Shown: positions 38,063 through 50,800 of the stretch, piece by piece
How positions within the stretch are numbered: the stretch's first letter is position 1
Layout of the letters: the number at the start of each line of letters is the position of its first letter
NCBI GenBank assembly: GCA_009103225.1
Contig: RHPI01003491.1
Span: 100,450 to 164,449, forward strand
DNA length: 64,000 bases
Reading direction: 5' to 3'
Source: Chlorokybus atmophyticus
Taxonomy: Eukaryota; Streptophyta; Chlorokybophyceae; Chlorokybales; Chlorokybaceae
Notes under the pieces: generated by a model
Told to the model about the DNA's origin: nothing
The model's input: only the letters and a program-made list of their open reading frames with translations
Databases searched by the model: none
Translations under genes and position numbers: made by a program

Positions 38063-40645
38063 CTCTACCAATGGAAGGTCATGCCGTTCGGCTTGAAGAA
38101 TGCGCCTGTGAAGTTTCAGCGTGTGATGGACCGTGTGCTTCGTGGTCTACCCTTCGCAAGGTGCTACATAGATGACATCTTGGTGTTTAGCCACACGATG
38201 GAGGAGCATCTCGTGCACTTGGAGCGCGTGTTCGAGCGCGTGCGCGAGAGCGGCATGAGGTGTCACCCGGAGAAGTGCTTGTTTGGAGCTGATCGCATCC
38301 CGTATCTCGGCCATGAGATAGTGCCGGATGGCGTCCGTGTGCAGCAAGCAAAGGTGGATGCCTTGGTGCAAGTGCCCGCACCGACGGACATTAGCCGGCT
38401 TCGAGCGTTTCTCGGCTTGGCGAACTACTATCGGAGGTTCGTGGAGGGGTATAGCAAGATTGCAAAGCCCTTAAATGAGTTGTTGAAGAAGGACAAGGCC
38501 TGGTGCTGGTCGGAGGAGTGCCAACGTGCCTTTGAGCTTCTCAAGGAGAAGCTATGCACCGCGCCGGTGTTGAGACGGGCGGACTACAACCGTCCCTTCA
38601 TCCTACACACGGATTGGAGCCGTTTGGGCATTGGGGCCGTGTTGTGTCAAAAGGATGATGATGGGAAGGAGTATGTGGTCGCGTATGGCAGCCGAAGCAA
38701 CAATAACGCTGAGGCAAACTACAGCTCCTATGAGGGGGAGTGTTTGGCAGTAGTTTGGGCCATAGTTCACTTCAGACCGTTCCTCTATGGCCGTCCCTTC
38801 ACACTCATCACCGACCACCAGCCCTTGAAGTGGTTGATGACCAATGACAAGCTCACGGGGAAGCATGCCAGGTGGGCGCTCATACTGCAAGAGTATGAGT
38901 TTGAGATTGAGCACCGAGCTGGTGTTGACAACATGGACGCGGATGGGCTGAGTAGGAACCCAAACCCTTCATCGTTGGATGAGAGTGAGGCGAGGCATGA
39001 CTATGGCATGCCCGTGGCTGGGTTTTTGGCCTACCGTGTGGCTTCTTTGCTGGTGTTGGCGGGTTCGGTGGAAGCATGCGCATCCATGCGCGCAAACGCA
39101 GCTGGAGATAGCGACAACAATGGTGTAATGCCGCCTTTGGAGGCTGCACCAGCCCCAACGGTCAATGACATTGAAGGGGAGGAAGCCGAGGCTTCAAAGG
39201 ACATTTGGAGGGATGAGCAAGTGCTTGCTCACCTCAAAACCGGGCTGTTCCAAGCTGGTTGCAGCACGGCGACGCGAGATCGCGTGTGGCAACGCGCGCA
39301 ACGCTATCGATGGGAGGGAAACCACCTTGTGCGCTTGATGCCGGATGGAGGTGTGAGGATTGTGCCTCAACCACATGAGAGGAAGCCGCTTGTGGAGCTG
39401 CTTCATGAGAGGATGGGCCACTTTGGTGTCAAGAGGACACTTGGGCTCGTGCAATCAGCATATTGGTGGGCTGGCATGAAGTCTACCGTGGCGGAAGTTG
39501 TTGCAAGCTGTGTGGAGTGCGACAGAGTGAAGGCAAGCTTCAATGCCAAGCACCCACAGCTGCACCCTCTACCTATTCAAGGACTTTTCTATCGGTGGAG
39601 CCTAGACCTGGCCGGAGATCTACCAGTCAGCAAGAGAGGCAACCGCTACGTGCTCGTGATGATAGAGCACTTCTCCAAGTGGGTCGAGGTCGTGGCGCTG
39701 CCATCGAAGGAGAGCAAGCTTGTGGCTGAGGCTTTCCTTGATCAAGTCCTTAGCAGATTCGGTGCTTGTGCTGAGGTTCTCACTGACCAAGGCACCGAGT
39801 TTCGTGGCCAGTTCGATGACTTGTTGGCGCAAGCCTTTATCGACCATCGAAGGACTTCTCGTGACCATCCTCAAGCCGATGGGCTTGCTGAGCGAATGGT
39901 ACAGGTGGTGAAGAAAGGGCTTCGCAAGTACTTTCTCAACCACAACAAGAGAGACTGGGACTTGGCGTTGCCATGGTTGGCAATGGGCTATCGCATGACG
40001 CGGCAGGCTGCGTTGAGCTCATACAGCCCCTATTTTTTGTTGTATGGGAGAGAGCCCATATTGCCAACATCAATCCGGAGACAGGTTGAGCAGGAGCTTG
40101 ACTTGGAGGATCCCAATGTGTGGGAGAAGGAGATGGCAAAGCGTGCGGAGCTGTTCCGGTGTGTGATGCCGATTGCACTTGGCAACTTGCAAGTGGCACA
40201 ACACCGCGACACGCTGCGCTATGCCAGGGTGAGGAGTGGCTTCTACAAGCCAAGACTGCAGAAGTTTCAGCCCGGAGACTTTGTCTACCTGCAGAGAAAG
40301 ACCAAGGACACGTTGGATACGAGTGCGAGCCGCACCATCCTTCGTGTGAAGAAGCTTCTCAACAACGGTGTGTTGTTGTTAGAGGGAGCTGATGCCAGGA
40401 CCACTAAGGAGCACATGAAGAGCTGCGCTCCTTGCCATCTGCCAAACGTGGATGACAGTGTGGATCCGGCTCTGGCAATACCAGATGTGGGCCACCGTTG
40501 TGAGCGGTGTGGCCGAGCGGAAGGCTGGGACACCATGCTGCTGTGCGACGGGTGTGTTGCCGGTTGGCACATGGAGTGCCTTCGTCCACCAGTTGAGGAG
40601 ATCCCTGATGGGACATGGTATTGTCCAGCGTGTACGAGGACTTGA
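38063..40645 (+). CDS. Ty3/gypsy pol, part 2: RT, RNase H, integrase, PHD finger
   Basis: Same frame as part 1 after the TAG. RT has MPFGLKNAPVKFQRVMD and the catalytic YIDD at 38165-38176. RNase H follows (FILHTDWSRLGIGAVL; DADGLSRNP near 38935). Integrase has a zinc-binding HX4H...CVEC region (near 39400-39520) and a DDE core (LDLAGDLP; LTDQGTEFRG; ADGLAERMVQ, near 39600-39905). A C4HC3 PHD finger at the extreme C terminus (about 40495-40636) has all metal ligands (CERCG...MLLCDGC..GWHMEC...WYCPAC). PHD fingers commonly read histone H3 tails, so this one may steer integration to particular chromatin, as chromodomains do in chromoviruses. That is inference. The stop at 40643-40645 is followed by a 214-nt tail to the 3' LTR. 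Confidence 0.92.
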   Translation, partial: LYQWKVMPFGLKNAPVKFQRVMDRVLRGLPFARCYIDDILVFSHTMEEHLVHLERVFERVRESGMRCHPEKCLFGADRIPYLGHEIVPDGVRVQQAKVDALVQVPAPTDISRLRAFLGLANYYRRFVEGYSKIAKPLNELLKKDKAWCWSEECQRAFELLKEKLCTAPVLRRADYNRPFILHTDWSRLGIGAVLCQKDDDGKEYVVAYGSRSNNNAEANYSSYEGECLAVVWAIVHFRPFLYGRPFTLITDHQPLKWLMTNDKLTGKHARWALILQEYEFEIEHRAGVDNMDADGLSRNPNPSSLDESEARHDYGMPVAGFLAYRVASLLVLAGSVEACASMRANAAGDSDNNGVMPPLEAAPAPTVNDIEGEEAEASKDIWRDEQVLAHLKTGLFQAGCSTATRDRVWQRAQRYRWEGNHLVRLMPDGGVRIVPQPHERKPLVELLHERMGHFGVKRTLGLVQSAYWWAGMKSTVAEVVASCVECDRVKASFNAKHPQLHPLPIQGLFYRWSLDLAGDLPVSKRGNRYVLVMIEHFSKWVEVVALPSKESKLVAEAFLDQVLSRFGACAEVLTDQGTEFRGQFDDLLAQAFIDHRRTSRDHPQADGLAERMVQVVKKGLRKYFLNHNKRDWDLALPWLAMGYRMTRQAALSSYSPYFLLYGREPILPTSIRRQVEQELDLEDPNVWEKEMAKRAELFRCVMPIALGNLQVAQHRDTLRYARVRSGFYKPRLQKFQPGDFVYLQRKTKDTLDTSASRTILRVKKLLNNGVLLLEGADARTTKEHMKSCAPCHLPNVDDSVDPALAIPDVGHRCERCGRAEGWDTMLLCDGCVAGWHMECLRPPVEEIPDGTWYCPACTRT

Positions 40646-40702
40646 GTAGCGTGTGAGTCAGCTGAAGGCGCACGAGGGCGTTGACGCTCAGCTGCAGGGG
40701 GT

Positions 40703-41226
40703 GGTGACACGCATCTTTCATGCGTGTGTCAACTTCATGTGATGAGAGATGGTGCATGAGGCAGCATGACATGGTCTCATGGTGTATAATAGCATGCGTA
40801 CATGCATGGCAAGGAGGTTTACGATGAGTTCGAGTCACGATGCGGGAAGGCACGACAGCTGTCATGCGCGAGCATGTAGTGTCATGTGCATGATGCCCTC
40901 GGGGATGGCGACATGGATGGACCTTGGGATTTTGGCTGTCATAGCCATTTTACAGGGTTTATGTGTTGGGTTTTCATTGGGAACTCATGTTTGGGTCCTC
41001 ATGGACGTGAGGGAGGTGTGTTCGAGGCGTATCTACAGTCAGATACGGAGCTGACAGCATNCGCATCTTGGTGACACGCATCTTTCATGCGTGTGTCAAC
41101 TTCATGTGATGAGAGATGGTGCATGAGGCAGCATGACATGGTCTCATGGTGTATAATAGCATGCGTACATGCATGGCAAGGAGGTTTACGATGAGTTCGA
41201 GTCACGATGCGGGAAGGCACGACAGC
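40703..41226 (+). repeat. 157-bp direct duplication flanking the truncated 3' LTR
   Basis: 40703-40859 and 41070-41226 appear identical by eye. The first copy leads into the 3' LTR; the second follows an N and leads into unrelated sequence. This is more likely an assembly misjoin or unmerged haplotype than a biological repeat. Confidence 0.9.
40860..41061 (+). mobile_element. Ty3/gypsy element, 3' LTR (truncated by gap)
   Basis: Starts TGTCATGCGCGAGC and matches 32720-32920 at about 98 percent, then runs into an N at 41061. High LTR identity suggests a recent insertion. The downstream flank and target-site duplication cannot be judged because of the gap. Confidence 0.85.
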
Positions 41227-42632
41227 ACAACATCGTCGTCATGGTCTGCTCTTGCTCCTGCCAAGCCCTGACGCACACACCTTTGCGCAGGTGGTGCTCC
41301 CTACCCTATGCCCAGCTCTGCCCTACGCTCTACTGTTCAGTCTTGTGTTGTATTGGTGTAGCACTGCTCTGGGCCCCTCTGGTTTGTTTGCTTGCTTGTG
41401 TGTTGTGTTGTTACTCAGTGTGGAGTTAGCTTGTGTTGTTACTTGGCGTGTGTTGCACAACATTGCACATTGCATTTAAGCTTTATATACGGGTGTCATG
41501 CTATATTGTCTTGCATTCTCAACTATCATCTTCATATACATGCTGCTGCCGCCTGCTGCTCGAGACTTGCATATCATTGCACACACGAAATGTGTGCTGT
41601 AGTATAGGTGGTGAAGGCCCCAAGTGTAGAAATTGTGTTGGTGTTGTTGGTTTGTTCATGTGTGCTAGCTGCTTGCAAATGAGCATGTTTGTGGGATGAC
41701 TACGATGCATACCCTATACATAGTCTAAGCCCCATTCTGTGGCTCAACTGTTTGCCTGCTGCTCCTGGTGCTTGCTTGCGTGCATATGCTCTGCTCTGCA
41801 CGGGTTGCGGAGTGTTCTACTACATTTGCACCAACTCATCAGCCCATCCACCGTCATACATTGACGTTTGAAATCAACATTTTTATATGTATTCTTTACA
41901 ACATACTCACTCTGTTTCAGCTTATACGTTGTTGAGCAATAGCGAGAAGAGAGTCAACATGTTATGAGTTGATACCAAGCAATTCGAGTGTTAACATGGC
42001 AACTTGCGCAAGAGGCGCAAGCATAAGGCATTTAATCAATTCGCAAATCATGCGCACATACGCATAGTGTGCCAGCAGCAGCAAGCAAGCCAAGAACCCA
42101 AGCACAATTTATAGTAAACCCCGGGGCCTATGCTTTTCCTACACCAGCGCTGTTATGTGCGTGCAGTGTGTGGCCAAGCGGCAGTGACTCTCTGTGACCA
42201 ACCTGAGGATCATTGAGGCAAGCATGCGTGTCAATATAAGTGCACACGGATACATGCGCAAAGTTAGCATGAGTGCCACAACTGCCATTAAAATATTACA
42301 AACCCTGGGTCAAAGACGGCTCCCGCCACCATACTTCCCACCCTTCTTGCACCTCTTGCTATCAATTCCGTTCTGACTTCCATATCACCACTAAGCACTG
42401 CCGCCCAGCTCGACCTTCTTCATTGTGATCATGTCAATGCAGGGTAAAGTCGCTGAACGCAGCTAGCGCCAATGCAGCGCATCTTTGAAGTCCACGGCTG
42501 CAAATGTTTCTTAGCAACTGAGCTAGGCGACAACACCACCTGGGCTCAATTGTTGACAAACGCTTGCAGCCACGCTCGTGGCAACACGAATCAACATACA
42601 CCTATACGCTTATTTACATGCGGCATCATCTC
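41227..42632. other. No gene recognised
   Basis: Short ORFs only. The region just left of 42633 is presumably the CGL160 3' UTR. Confidence 0.5.
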
Positions 42633-45388
42633 TCAAGACCTTCCACTTTCCTCCTGGCGCAGACTGTCCTCAGGCAAGAACTCGCGTAGCGTTTGGATGA
42701 GTGTCGCAGCTTTGTATGAGAAAAAGCCCAGCAGCATTGGGACCAACACGAGGTGAATGCCAGTCTCTGGCGCATACAACCTGCACGAAGAGTGCACATT
42801 GTGCTTAACAACCAGCACTCTTGGAACAGAGAAAGCGGGCCGTGGTATCACATAATATGGCATACTGATACAGGCCATGCACAGACTGTGCTCAAAAGAT
42901 GGGTGCACATGGAACACGGCAAACTAAATAGCGGGTATGGTGATTGCAGCTGGCCCAAGCCGATTGCATGGCGATGTCACACAGTGACACGCGCAGCATG
43001 ATGTGCGAAATAGCAACCAGCAATGACTGGATGTGGATCAATGCAAAGCTTATGAACACACAATCACAACTTACGTGTTCCAGCGGTTGAAGAGCATCAC
43101 GAGCGCGACAGGGACGAGGAGGCGCGGCTGGACACCGCCAAACCCGCCACCTCCAATTGACTGCACGCTGCGGGCCAGCATGTTCAAATACGCCACGCTA
43201 CCCGCCGCTCCAATGGCGTAGCTGAGACACAACACCGAGAGCAAATGTTTGTTGCTACTTGCAAAGGTTATCGTGAAAAAAGAAGAACAGAAAACATGTG
43301 TGCGCGCATGCGTGTGTGTGCGCATGTGTGCGTGTGTGCGCTCGTGCACGTGTCAATACCCACCTTCCTGCCACTTCCGGTGTGTAAAGTAGGAACGCAG
43401 CGCCTGTCCCCGCGAGTCCGCACCCCATTGTCAGTAGCTTTAACTCCAGTTTCAGCTGCGCCCAGTTGCATAATGTCATACCACACTGCATGCTTGAACA
43501 CCGCGGACTTGTCTTCAATGATGCTGGCTTAATCGCATGCAACGAGAGCTTGCCTGGTCAAACCGCGCCTGTTCGCGTTGTCGTATCAATCTGACCTCTT
43601 CCGCGTCACCACTCGCCAGAGTAGACTTATGCGGCTTGAAAGGCAGCTGCAGACGCACAACTCAGTAACAAGTAATGCGCACAATACCATCAATCACACT
43701 GACAAAGACAGACAAGCACACGTGCACATGCACCCGCAGATGCGCGCACCCACCCACACGTGCGCGCGCCCACGCCCACCCATCTACGCACCCTTGCGCG
43801 TAAACACACGCGCGCACAGCCTCCATCCCTCTCATGTGCTAAGTCTCACCTGCGTGTCTGCATACTTGGCATCGCGCTCCCAACGCCTTTGCTCACCTCG
43901 TGTGGGCACAAAGAAGTACCTGCACACGCGATATGTGAACCTTACAGCACTCCAACAGATGTTCATGCGCCGAGTCATACTCTACATTAGAGAGCAAACA
44001 GCCACGACCATGACAGGACACCACCCACCTTTGTCTCGTGCGCTTCAACTGCAGCTTGCGGGCAACCTCTGCTTCGCGCTCCATAGCGGCAATCTTGGCA
44101 GGTGGCGGCTTGAGAAGCTCTTGCGACAAGTCCACATCAAGACTGCAGAAAAGTAAGAGGTTGGTGGCCTCTATGTAATCTGGTTTTTTGGACATGAACA
44201 TGGTCACTGCAGCTGTAACATGTCGCATGCATGGCATGTTAAAATGTATTACCTGTCAAGTGACAACGAGCGCCCGAGGCTCAAAAATCCAGATGGGGCT
44301 TCCTCTTTCTTCTGTACGAACATGATGCATTCTCTATTAGCAGCTACCAACAGAACAAACCTCGCATCTACGTTGTTGGCCCAGCAACCGATGTAGGTAC
44401 TGGATATAAGGAAACCTTCTTCAACAGTAATCTATTTGTCCACTATTATACCTCTCGCAGCTGCTTTTGCCGCTCTTCCTCCCTTTGAAGCCCGTCCAGC
44501 TGCTTCTGCCAGTCGACATTCCACATATACTCTGAAGTCTCTGTAATGGACGGCGCCTGCAGCAGATAGACAGAGTCTATGATGACAGTGCACATCAGTG
44601 ACATAACACCTCTTTCACAGACGTGTTTCTCGCTTAGTTTGTGACCGCACAAGTTTGACTATTGTTTGAGTGCTATTGGTAACAATGCCAAGCTTTACTG
44701 GTAGACAAACATACTGGAACAATGTGCAGCTGGTCATTGGTCATGTGTTGTTAACTAGTTGATTGGTTGATTGTGGAATGTGCACACAGTCCATCAGCAA
44801 CGACCTGTGGATTTATATGTGGATATATAGTGCATGATTAGCAAGTGACGACACAATTAGCTTTCGCATTGACGTGCTCAGTAAACCCAGGCAGAAGGGA
44901 CACTGACTGTTGCTGCAGCACTTGCCGCGATGAACACCAAGTAGCTTCGATTCTGGTTAACTTCAACAAGTTGAGATTGCACTACTTGAAGCTTTTTTTG
45001 GTCGACCACAGTTGTTAACATGAGATGCAAACAGTGAAGAGTATGTTGAGATTGTACTTACTACCATGAAACTGAATGCAGATTTAATAAGCACTGCAGT
45101 GCTTCTTCTTGCCAACCGGCCAACACAAGCAACTGTCCATCATTCAGCCACATTACTGTCAGTGTAGTTAACCATGCCAACAGCTACAAGGCACGTCACA
45201 GTACCATCCTCCATGCCATGCCATGCCATGCCATGTGAGAGCCGCACCTTCTTAGCAGCCCGCGGCTGCGGTCGGCTGCTGCTGGGCAGGCCCGGCTTGG
45301 CTGCGCCAGCGGAACCAGCATCCGGCTGGCTCCCGCTCGGCCGGGCGGCCGTCGCGGTGACCCGCAGAGCACACACGACGCTCGCCAT
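42633..45388 (-). CDS. CGL160: CGL160-like thylakoid ATP synthase assembly factor
   Basis: Nine exons: 45388-45248, 44556-44452, 44311-44253, 44142-44029, 43919-43850, 43625-43554, 43455-43364, 43221-43075 and 42780-42633. They give 315 residues with every phase consistent. The N terminus (MASVVCALRVTATAARPSG) fits a plastid transit peptide. The middle is soluble and charged (DWQKQLDGLQREEERQKQ; EREAEVARKLQLKR). The C terminus is the AtpI/UncI-like membrane domain: LKLELKLLTMG, GAAGSVAYLNMLARSV, PRLLVPVALVMLFNRWN and LVPMLLGFFSYKAATLIQ. These last blocks match what I recall of CGL160, which helps assemble the c-ring and couple CF1 to CFo. The intron between 43554 and 43455 would need a GC donor (CAG|GCAAGC). 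Intron 1 contains a five-fold CCATG repeat. Confidence 0.88.
45211..45235. repeat. (CCATG)5 microsatellite in CGL160 intron 1
   Basis: Five tandem CCATG units, 37 nt upstream on the plus strand of the exon 1 donor boundary. Confidence 0.95.
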
Positions 45389-46756
45389 CGACACCGCTGA
45401 CGACACCACCGCCGCCGCCGCCTACGTGGCAGGCTACAATACTGAGCCAGGCTTTAATCTGGATTGAGCTATCGGAGGTTCGCATCCGGTTTCATTGACC
45501 AGGGTCCGTCAAACTTGAACCTTCTTCGATTAGGGTTGGACTGAGACATCTGCAATCCGGGTTGATGACTGCTCACAGCACGTGTCTCAATTAGGGCGTT
45601 GTGTAACACACACAAGTGCTTGCCTGTTCATCTGCGCCCATCGCATCCTGAATGCAGTACACATTTGGGAGGCTGTTGCAGTGTCAGTGTGTACAGTAGT
45701 ACTAAGAGAAAGGCGTCTTGCAATTACTGCAAGTGGAAATTGTTTCGTTTTGGGTTGTCACTTGTGCGTGAATTGGGTGGTGGCGTCTTGGAGTAAAGCT
45801 GGACAAGGAGGCCCGGCTATCTTCAGGTATGTTACAGATTTCACTTCGCCTTGCAACGTCGGGATTTGTTACAACTTCAACACATGGTTTTGAGTTGTCT
45901 TGCGATTGTTGAAAATCAAAGCAAAGCAAATCGCATCCTGGCGATTACTAACAGGCAAGGCATTGATTGTTGGCTGTCATTTTCTTTCCCTGCACTTTCT
46001 GTGTTTGGTTTTGCTCATGTGCGTATTACAGTGCATAAGTTCACAAACACACGGCACTCTACGCTTGTTTGGGTAAATAGTAAAACACAAGGTTGTTCTT
46101 TCTGCGATGTTCCTTACTGTACTTGTGTCAAACAAAACAATGTTTGTACTCTTTTCCCAGTGTTTAACCCCTATTCCGCGGCACAGTTTCTTTCATGCCA
46201 CTTCTACTTACTGTTTTCTATGAGTCCCTCTGTTTACTCTTGTACTTTTGTCGCTTTTCTTCACTGGTCATTGTGCGCACATATAGCTAATAGCATGGGT
46301 GGTTGTGCGAAGCAATTTCAAACTGTCATCAACAAGCCCTGAGAACAGAGCGAGCTTCTTACGTGCTGCGACGCATGCAGTTGACATATGCTAAGATCTT
46401 CTTGCTTGTGGAATTGTTTCTGTACTGTATTTATGCTATGGTGTCATGCTTTCGGAATATGTGACGATGAGCTTAGGACGGCTGCACATTTGCAGTTGGG
46501 TTGCAGTTCATTGCGAGGTGAATGGGCTCAAGAGCATGTGGGCAAGAGCTTGGAGCGTAGCGTGAGAGCGCAGAAAACACAAGGAACCACAACAGCAACA
46601 ACACCGGCAACAACAAGAACGCTACTACTGATGACCCGAGCCACATGATACCCCCACCACTGCCGCCAAGGTAAAAGGGCTGTAATAGTGCGTATGCGTG
46701 CGCGCGCACACATGCACACACACATATGAGCGTGTTCTCATGTTGTCTAATTTCAG
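45389..46756. other. Intergenic / upstream kinesin region
   Basis: Divergent promoter region between CGL160 and the kinesin gene. An upstream kinesin exon probably ends at 46670 (CCGCCAAG|GTAAAAG), where an Asn/Thr/Pro-rich frame is open from about 46560. Its start was not resolved. Confidence 0.4.
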
Positions 46757-46918
46757 ACGATCTGCTTGTGTGGTGCAATATTTGTTCCATCAGGTCGGTG
46801 CGGCAAACAGCCACAGGCTACGCAGCAAGCAACAACAACCCGACCACCAACATCGCACGCGCATCACAACAACAACCACAACAAAAGGGCTACCAGCACA
46901 ACCCTTACCCTCCCACCC

Positions 46919-46973
<55 letters not shown>

Positions 46974-47643
46974 GCAACAGTACTACCACAACCAACAGCA
47001 GCAACAGCAGCAACATCCTCAAGGCAGCTACGCGCAAATCCACGCCATCGAGCAGCAGCAACAACAACATCCACAACCACCATACCAACATCAACAGCAT
47101 CCACAACACCAACACTACCATCAGCAACATCATCAAGAAGAGGCGTCCACTTCGGGCTTTCACAATGACACTGCCGAGACGAATCAAAGCGAGTCAGGTG
47201 AGTTCATAAGCGTGTGAGTGAGTGAGTGAGTGAGTGAGTTGTGTGCGTGGCTGTGTGTGTGTCATATGTGGACATGTTGTGTAGGGAGGATCCGGGTTGC
47301 CGTGCGTGTGCGTCCGCTGTCGGACACCGAGCGCGCCCGCAAGGAGAACCCCAACGTGCTGCGCGCCCTCCCCGACAAAACAACATTGCAGGCATGCGCA
47401 CAATCACATATGCACACACGTGCACGCTCGCTTGCGTGCGTGCGTGCGTGCACGCGCACTTTCACGTACGCGCGCATGCAAGTGCACGCGCGTGTGGCAG
47501 CCTGCCTGTGTGTGTATGTTGATGTTGTCGTCGTCGTCGTCGTCGTCGTTGTTGTCGTTGTTACTGAGGCAGCGCTGCATTTACTCAGGTTATCCAGCCT
47601 AATGCCCCCGCTAACATGCTCCCAAGAACCTTTCAGGTACACT

Positions 47644-47699
<56 letters not shown>

Positions 47700-47837
47700 C
47701 CATTGACAATGGTGTAACAAACATACAGTTTGACGCGTGCGTGGCGCCGGAAGTGCCGAACAGCCTCTTTCCCGAGGCGGTAGACGCGTATCGCCTTGTC
47801 GACGCCGCTCTTGAGGCAAGCACGCATGCGTGTATAC

Positions 47838-47868
<31 letters not shown>

Positions 47869-50800
47869 GACCACAACCACAACCACAACAATAACTACTA
47901 CCATTACTACAACAGGGGTATGCTTGCACTGTGCTGGTGTATGGGCAGACCGGCTCGGGCAAGACCTTCACGATGTTTGGTCGCGAAGAGGTAAGCACAC
48001 ACGTGTGTGTAAGGGTGTATGTGCGTGTGCGCACGTATTGTGTGTCTGCACATGCACGCACGGGTGTCCTTGTCCATGCGTGCGCTCGTGGGCATGCATG
48101 TGCATGCGTGTACATGAGTGCGCGTGCCGGCATGTGTGCTTGCGTGTGCACATGAGTGCGTTGCTGCTACGAGCTGCGTGCGCGTGCACCCCGCACGCAC
48201 ACGCACACGCATATGACCCCACCTCACACCCCCGTCCTTCCCCTCAGGCCATCGACTCCGCCCAGTACGCGGGTCACCCCGACGACGGCCTCGTGGTCCG
48301 CTGCATGTCGCGCCTGTTCGAGCGCGTCGCAGCGGCCAGCAGCAGCGGGGCAGGGAGTGGCGTAAGTAAAGCCCCGCGCAGTAAGGGGAGGCCGGAGAGG
48401 GAGGTGGAGTATGGCGTACGGGCAACGTACTTGGAAGTGTACAACGAACAGGTAGGCAAAATTATGCAGGTATGCCGTGACGCGCGTGTGCGTGGCTGTG
48501 TGCACATATGGAAAAGCTCGTTTCCATGCGCGCGTGCGTGTGTGTGCGTGTGCGCGCGCGCTCGTGTACATGCGTTTTCACAAGCGGTAAGGCCCCTGCA
48601 CACGTGGTTGGCTGTGTTGGGTACGAGCTGTTTGCGTAAACATGTGAGAGGGAATTGGGTGTGCGTGTGGATAGATGTACGTGCATAGGCAAGCGCACCC
48701 ACGCACCCACCCACCCACACACAGGTGAACGACCTGTTGCGGCTGACCAACCCCTCACGCGCGGTGAAGTTCGCGCCGCCGTCGCGTGCGGGGGAAGGGG
48801 GGGGACACTTCTACGTGGAGAACCCGCTGGAGGTGAGGTGTGAGGGCGTGGCGGACGTGTGGAGCGTACTAGCCGAGGGAGCGCGCAACCGCAAGGCAAG
48901 TACACACACATGTACGAGGAGTATGCTTGGCTAGTGTCAGGGTAGCGTAGACTTGTTGTAGTTGAATCTTGTATCAGCAGCATGCCTGCTAATCTGACAT
49001 CAGTACAACGTTACCCTGCAAGGGTAGAACTGTACACACAAACATAGGTTGTGGATAGCTTTTACGCTTCCACATATTGTGTGCCAGACTTACCTGTTGC
49101 GTGTGTCGAGTAGGTGGGGGCGCACGCGTTGAACAAGGACAGCTCCCGCTCGCACACGCTGCTTCAAGTGCACATCGACATCGTGACCAAGGGGGATGTC
49201 GACGCCGGCAACAGCAGCAACAACAACAACAACAGCCATCATCAACAACAGCAAAGCACGCGAAGGATAGGAAAGCTCACCTTCGTGGACCTCGCGGGTA
49301 TGTACTTATTGAGTACTGAATGCTTGGCATATTGAGTGGTATGCATGTCGGATTTGTTGATCTGAGTTGTTGTTCCGTGCATGTGTGCGTGTGTGTAGGG
49401 AGTGAGAGGCTGAAGCAGAGTTTGAGTAGTGGGGACATGGTAAAGGAGACCGGCAACATAAACCGCAGCTTGTTCGCGCTCGGCCAGGTGGGGATTGCAA
49501 TGTGGTCAAGTACAAGCCCCACACACCATTATTACGCATGCAACCTCGATGATACTGTGTTTATTTATTTATGCGGGCTACAATTGTCTCTCTCAGGTGA
49601 TATCTGCTCTGGGCGATACAAAGTCCGCTCGAAGCACAGCCCACATTCCATACAGAGACTCCAAACTCACGTGCCTGCTATCGGACTCTTTGGGCGGGTC
49701 CGGCTTAACTCTGATGGTGGCGTGCCTGAGGTGAGAGTTGAGAAGTGAATTGGTTGATCGAGTGCAGTCATTGCGGGTGTCGGGTCGTATTGTGAATGAT
49801 CTGACTGGTGTGTGCGGTTAGCCCGACCGCAGCGTCTGCGGAGGAAACGCTGGGGACTTTGTTTTACGCGAGCCGAGCGCGGAACATACACAACACACCT
49901 GTCGTGCACATGGATCCCGAACAACAGGTGCACACCTACCCACGCACACATACATGCGCTTGCACACACATGCAAGCGCACCTGCACGCGCAGCGGCACA
50001 CACGCTTAACCGCATATGCAGTACACATGATGTCCTTCTATCAAGTCAAACCTACCTGCATTGCCTGCAAATAGGTTGACCTGATAAAGCGACTTCACGC
50101 ATAGCTTGATGAAACCGTAAAACAGTCATCTTCACACCAGAGTGCTGATTATACAAATTTGACAATGACAGGAGATGGCGGCATTGAGAGCAGAGTTGGC
50201 GTTGATGAAAAAGGAGAATGCTCGCTTACGCACGCAGCTGAAAGAGAGGGAGGGCGGGGTCAATAACCGCCCGATGCTACAACAACAACAACAACCACAG
50301 CAACACTCGCACCAACAACAACTGCATCAAAATAACCGTACCGACTCCCCGCCCACTCCGATGGTACACATGCACAACGTTTGCACCTTATGTGGTTGTT
50401 ATGCTGTATGACAAGTTCTCATGAACACGCTCAGGTGGCATTGCTAGTATGGCTCATGTGGCATCTATATGTTTCATGACAGAGCGATAGTGCTGCCATG
50501 CGGCATGCGCGCGATGTGGATGAGGCCGAGGAGCAGCCAACAACATCGTACGCGTATCACAATAATGTCCAAAGTCATCATCATGACAACGCAAGGCGCC
50601 AGCACGCCGACTCGGCACCCTCAAGTGCTGGAAGGTGAGTATAACAACTTGGTACATAGTGCGTGCGTACATGCGTGGTAATATACGCCAATGTGCAGGT
50701 CTGTTTTGCCGCTGATACACAAGCCGCGTGTGAACGATCGGAAGCAACACCAACCCAATGGAATGCAAGCGAGTACGCACAACAACAACAACAACAAGCT

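Noticed and set aside
46790-47187. Minus-strand poly-Val and poly-Leu frames opposite the kinesin Q-rich exon
   Set aside because: Antisense shadows of CAA/CAG triplet repeats; the plus frame joins the kinesin motor in phase.
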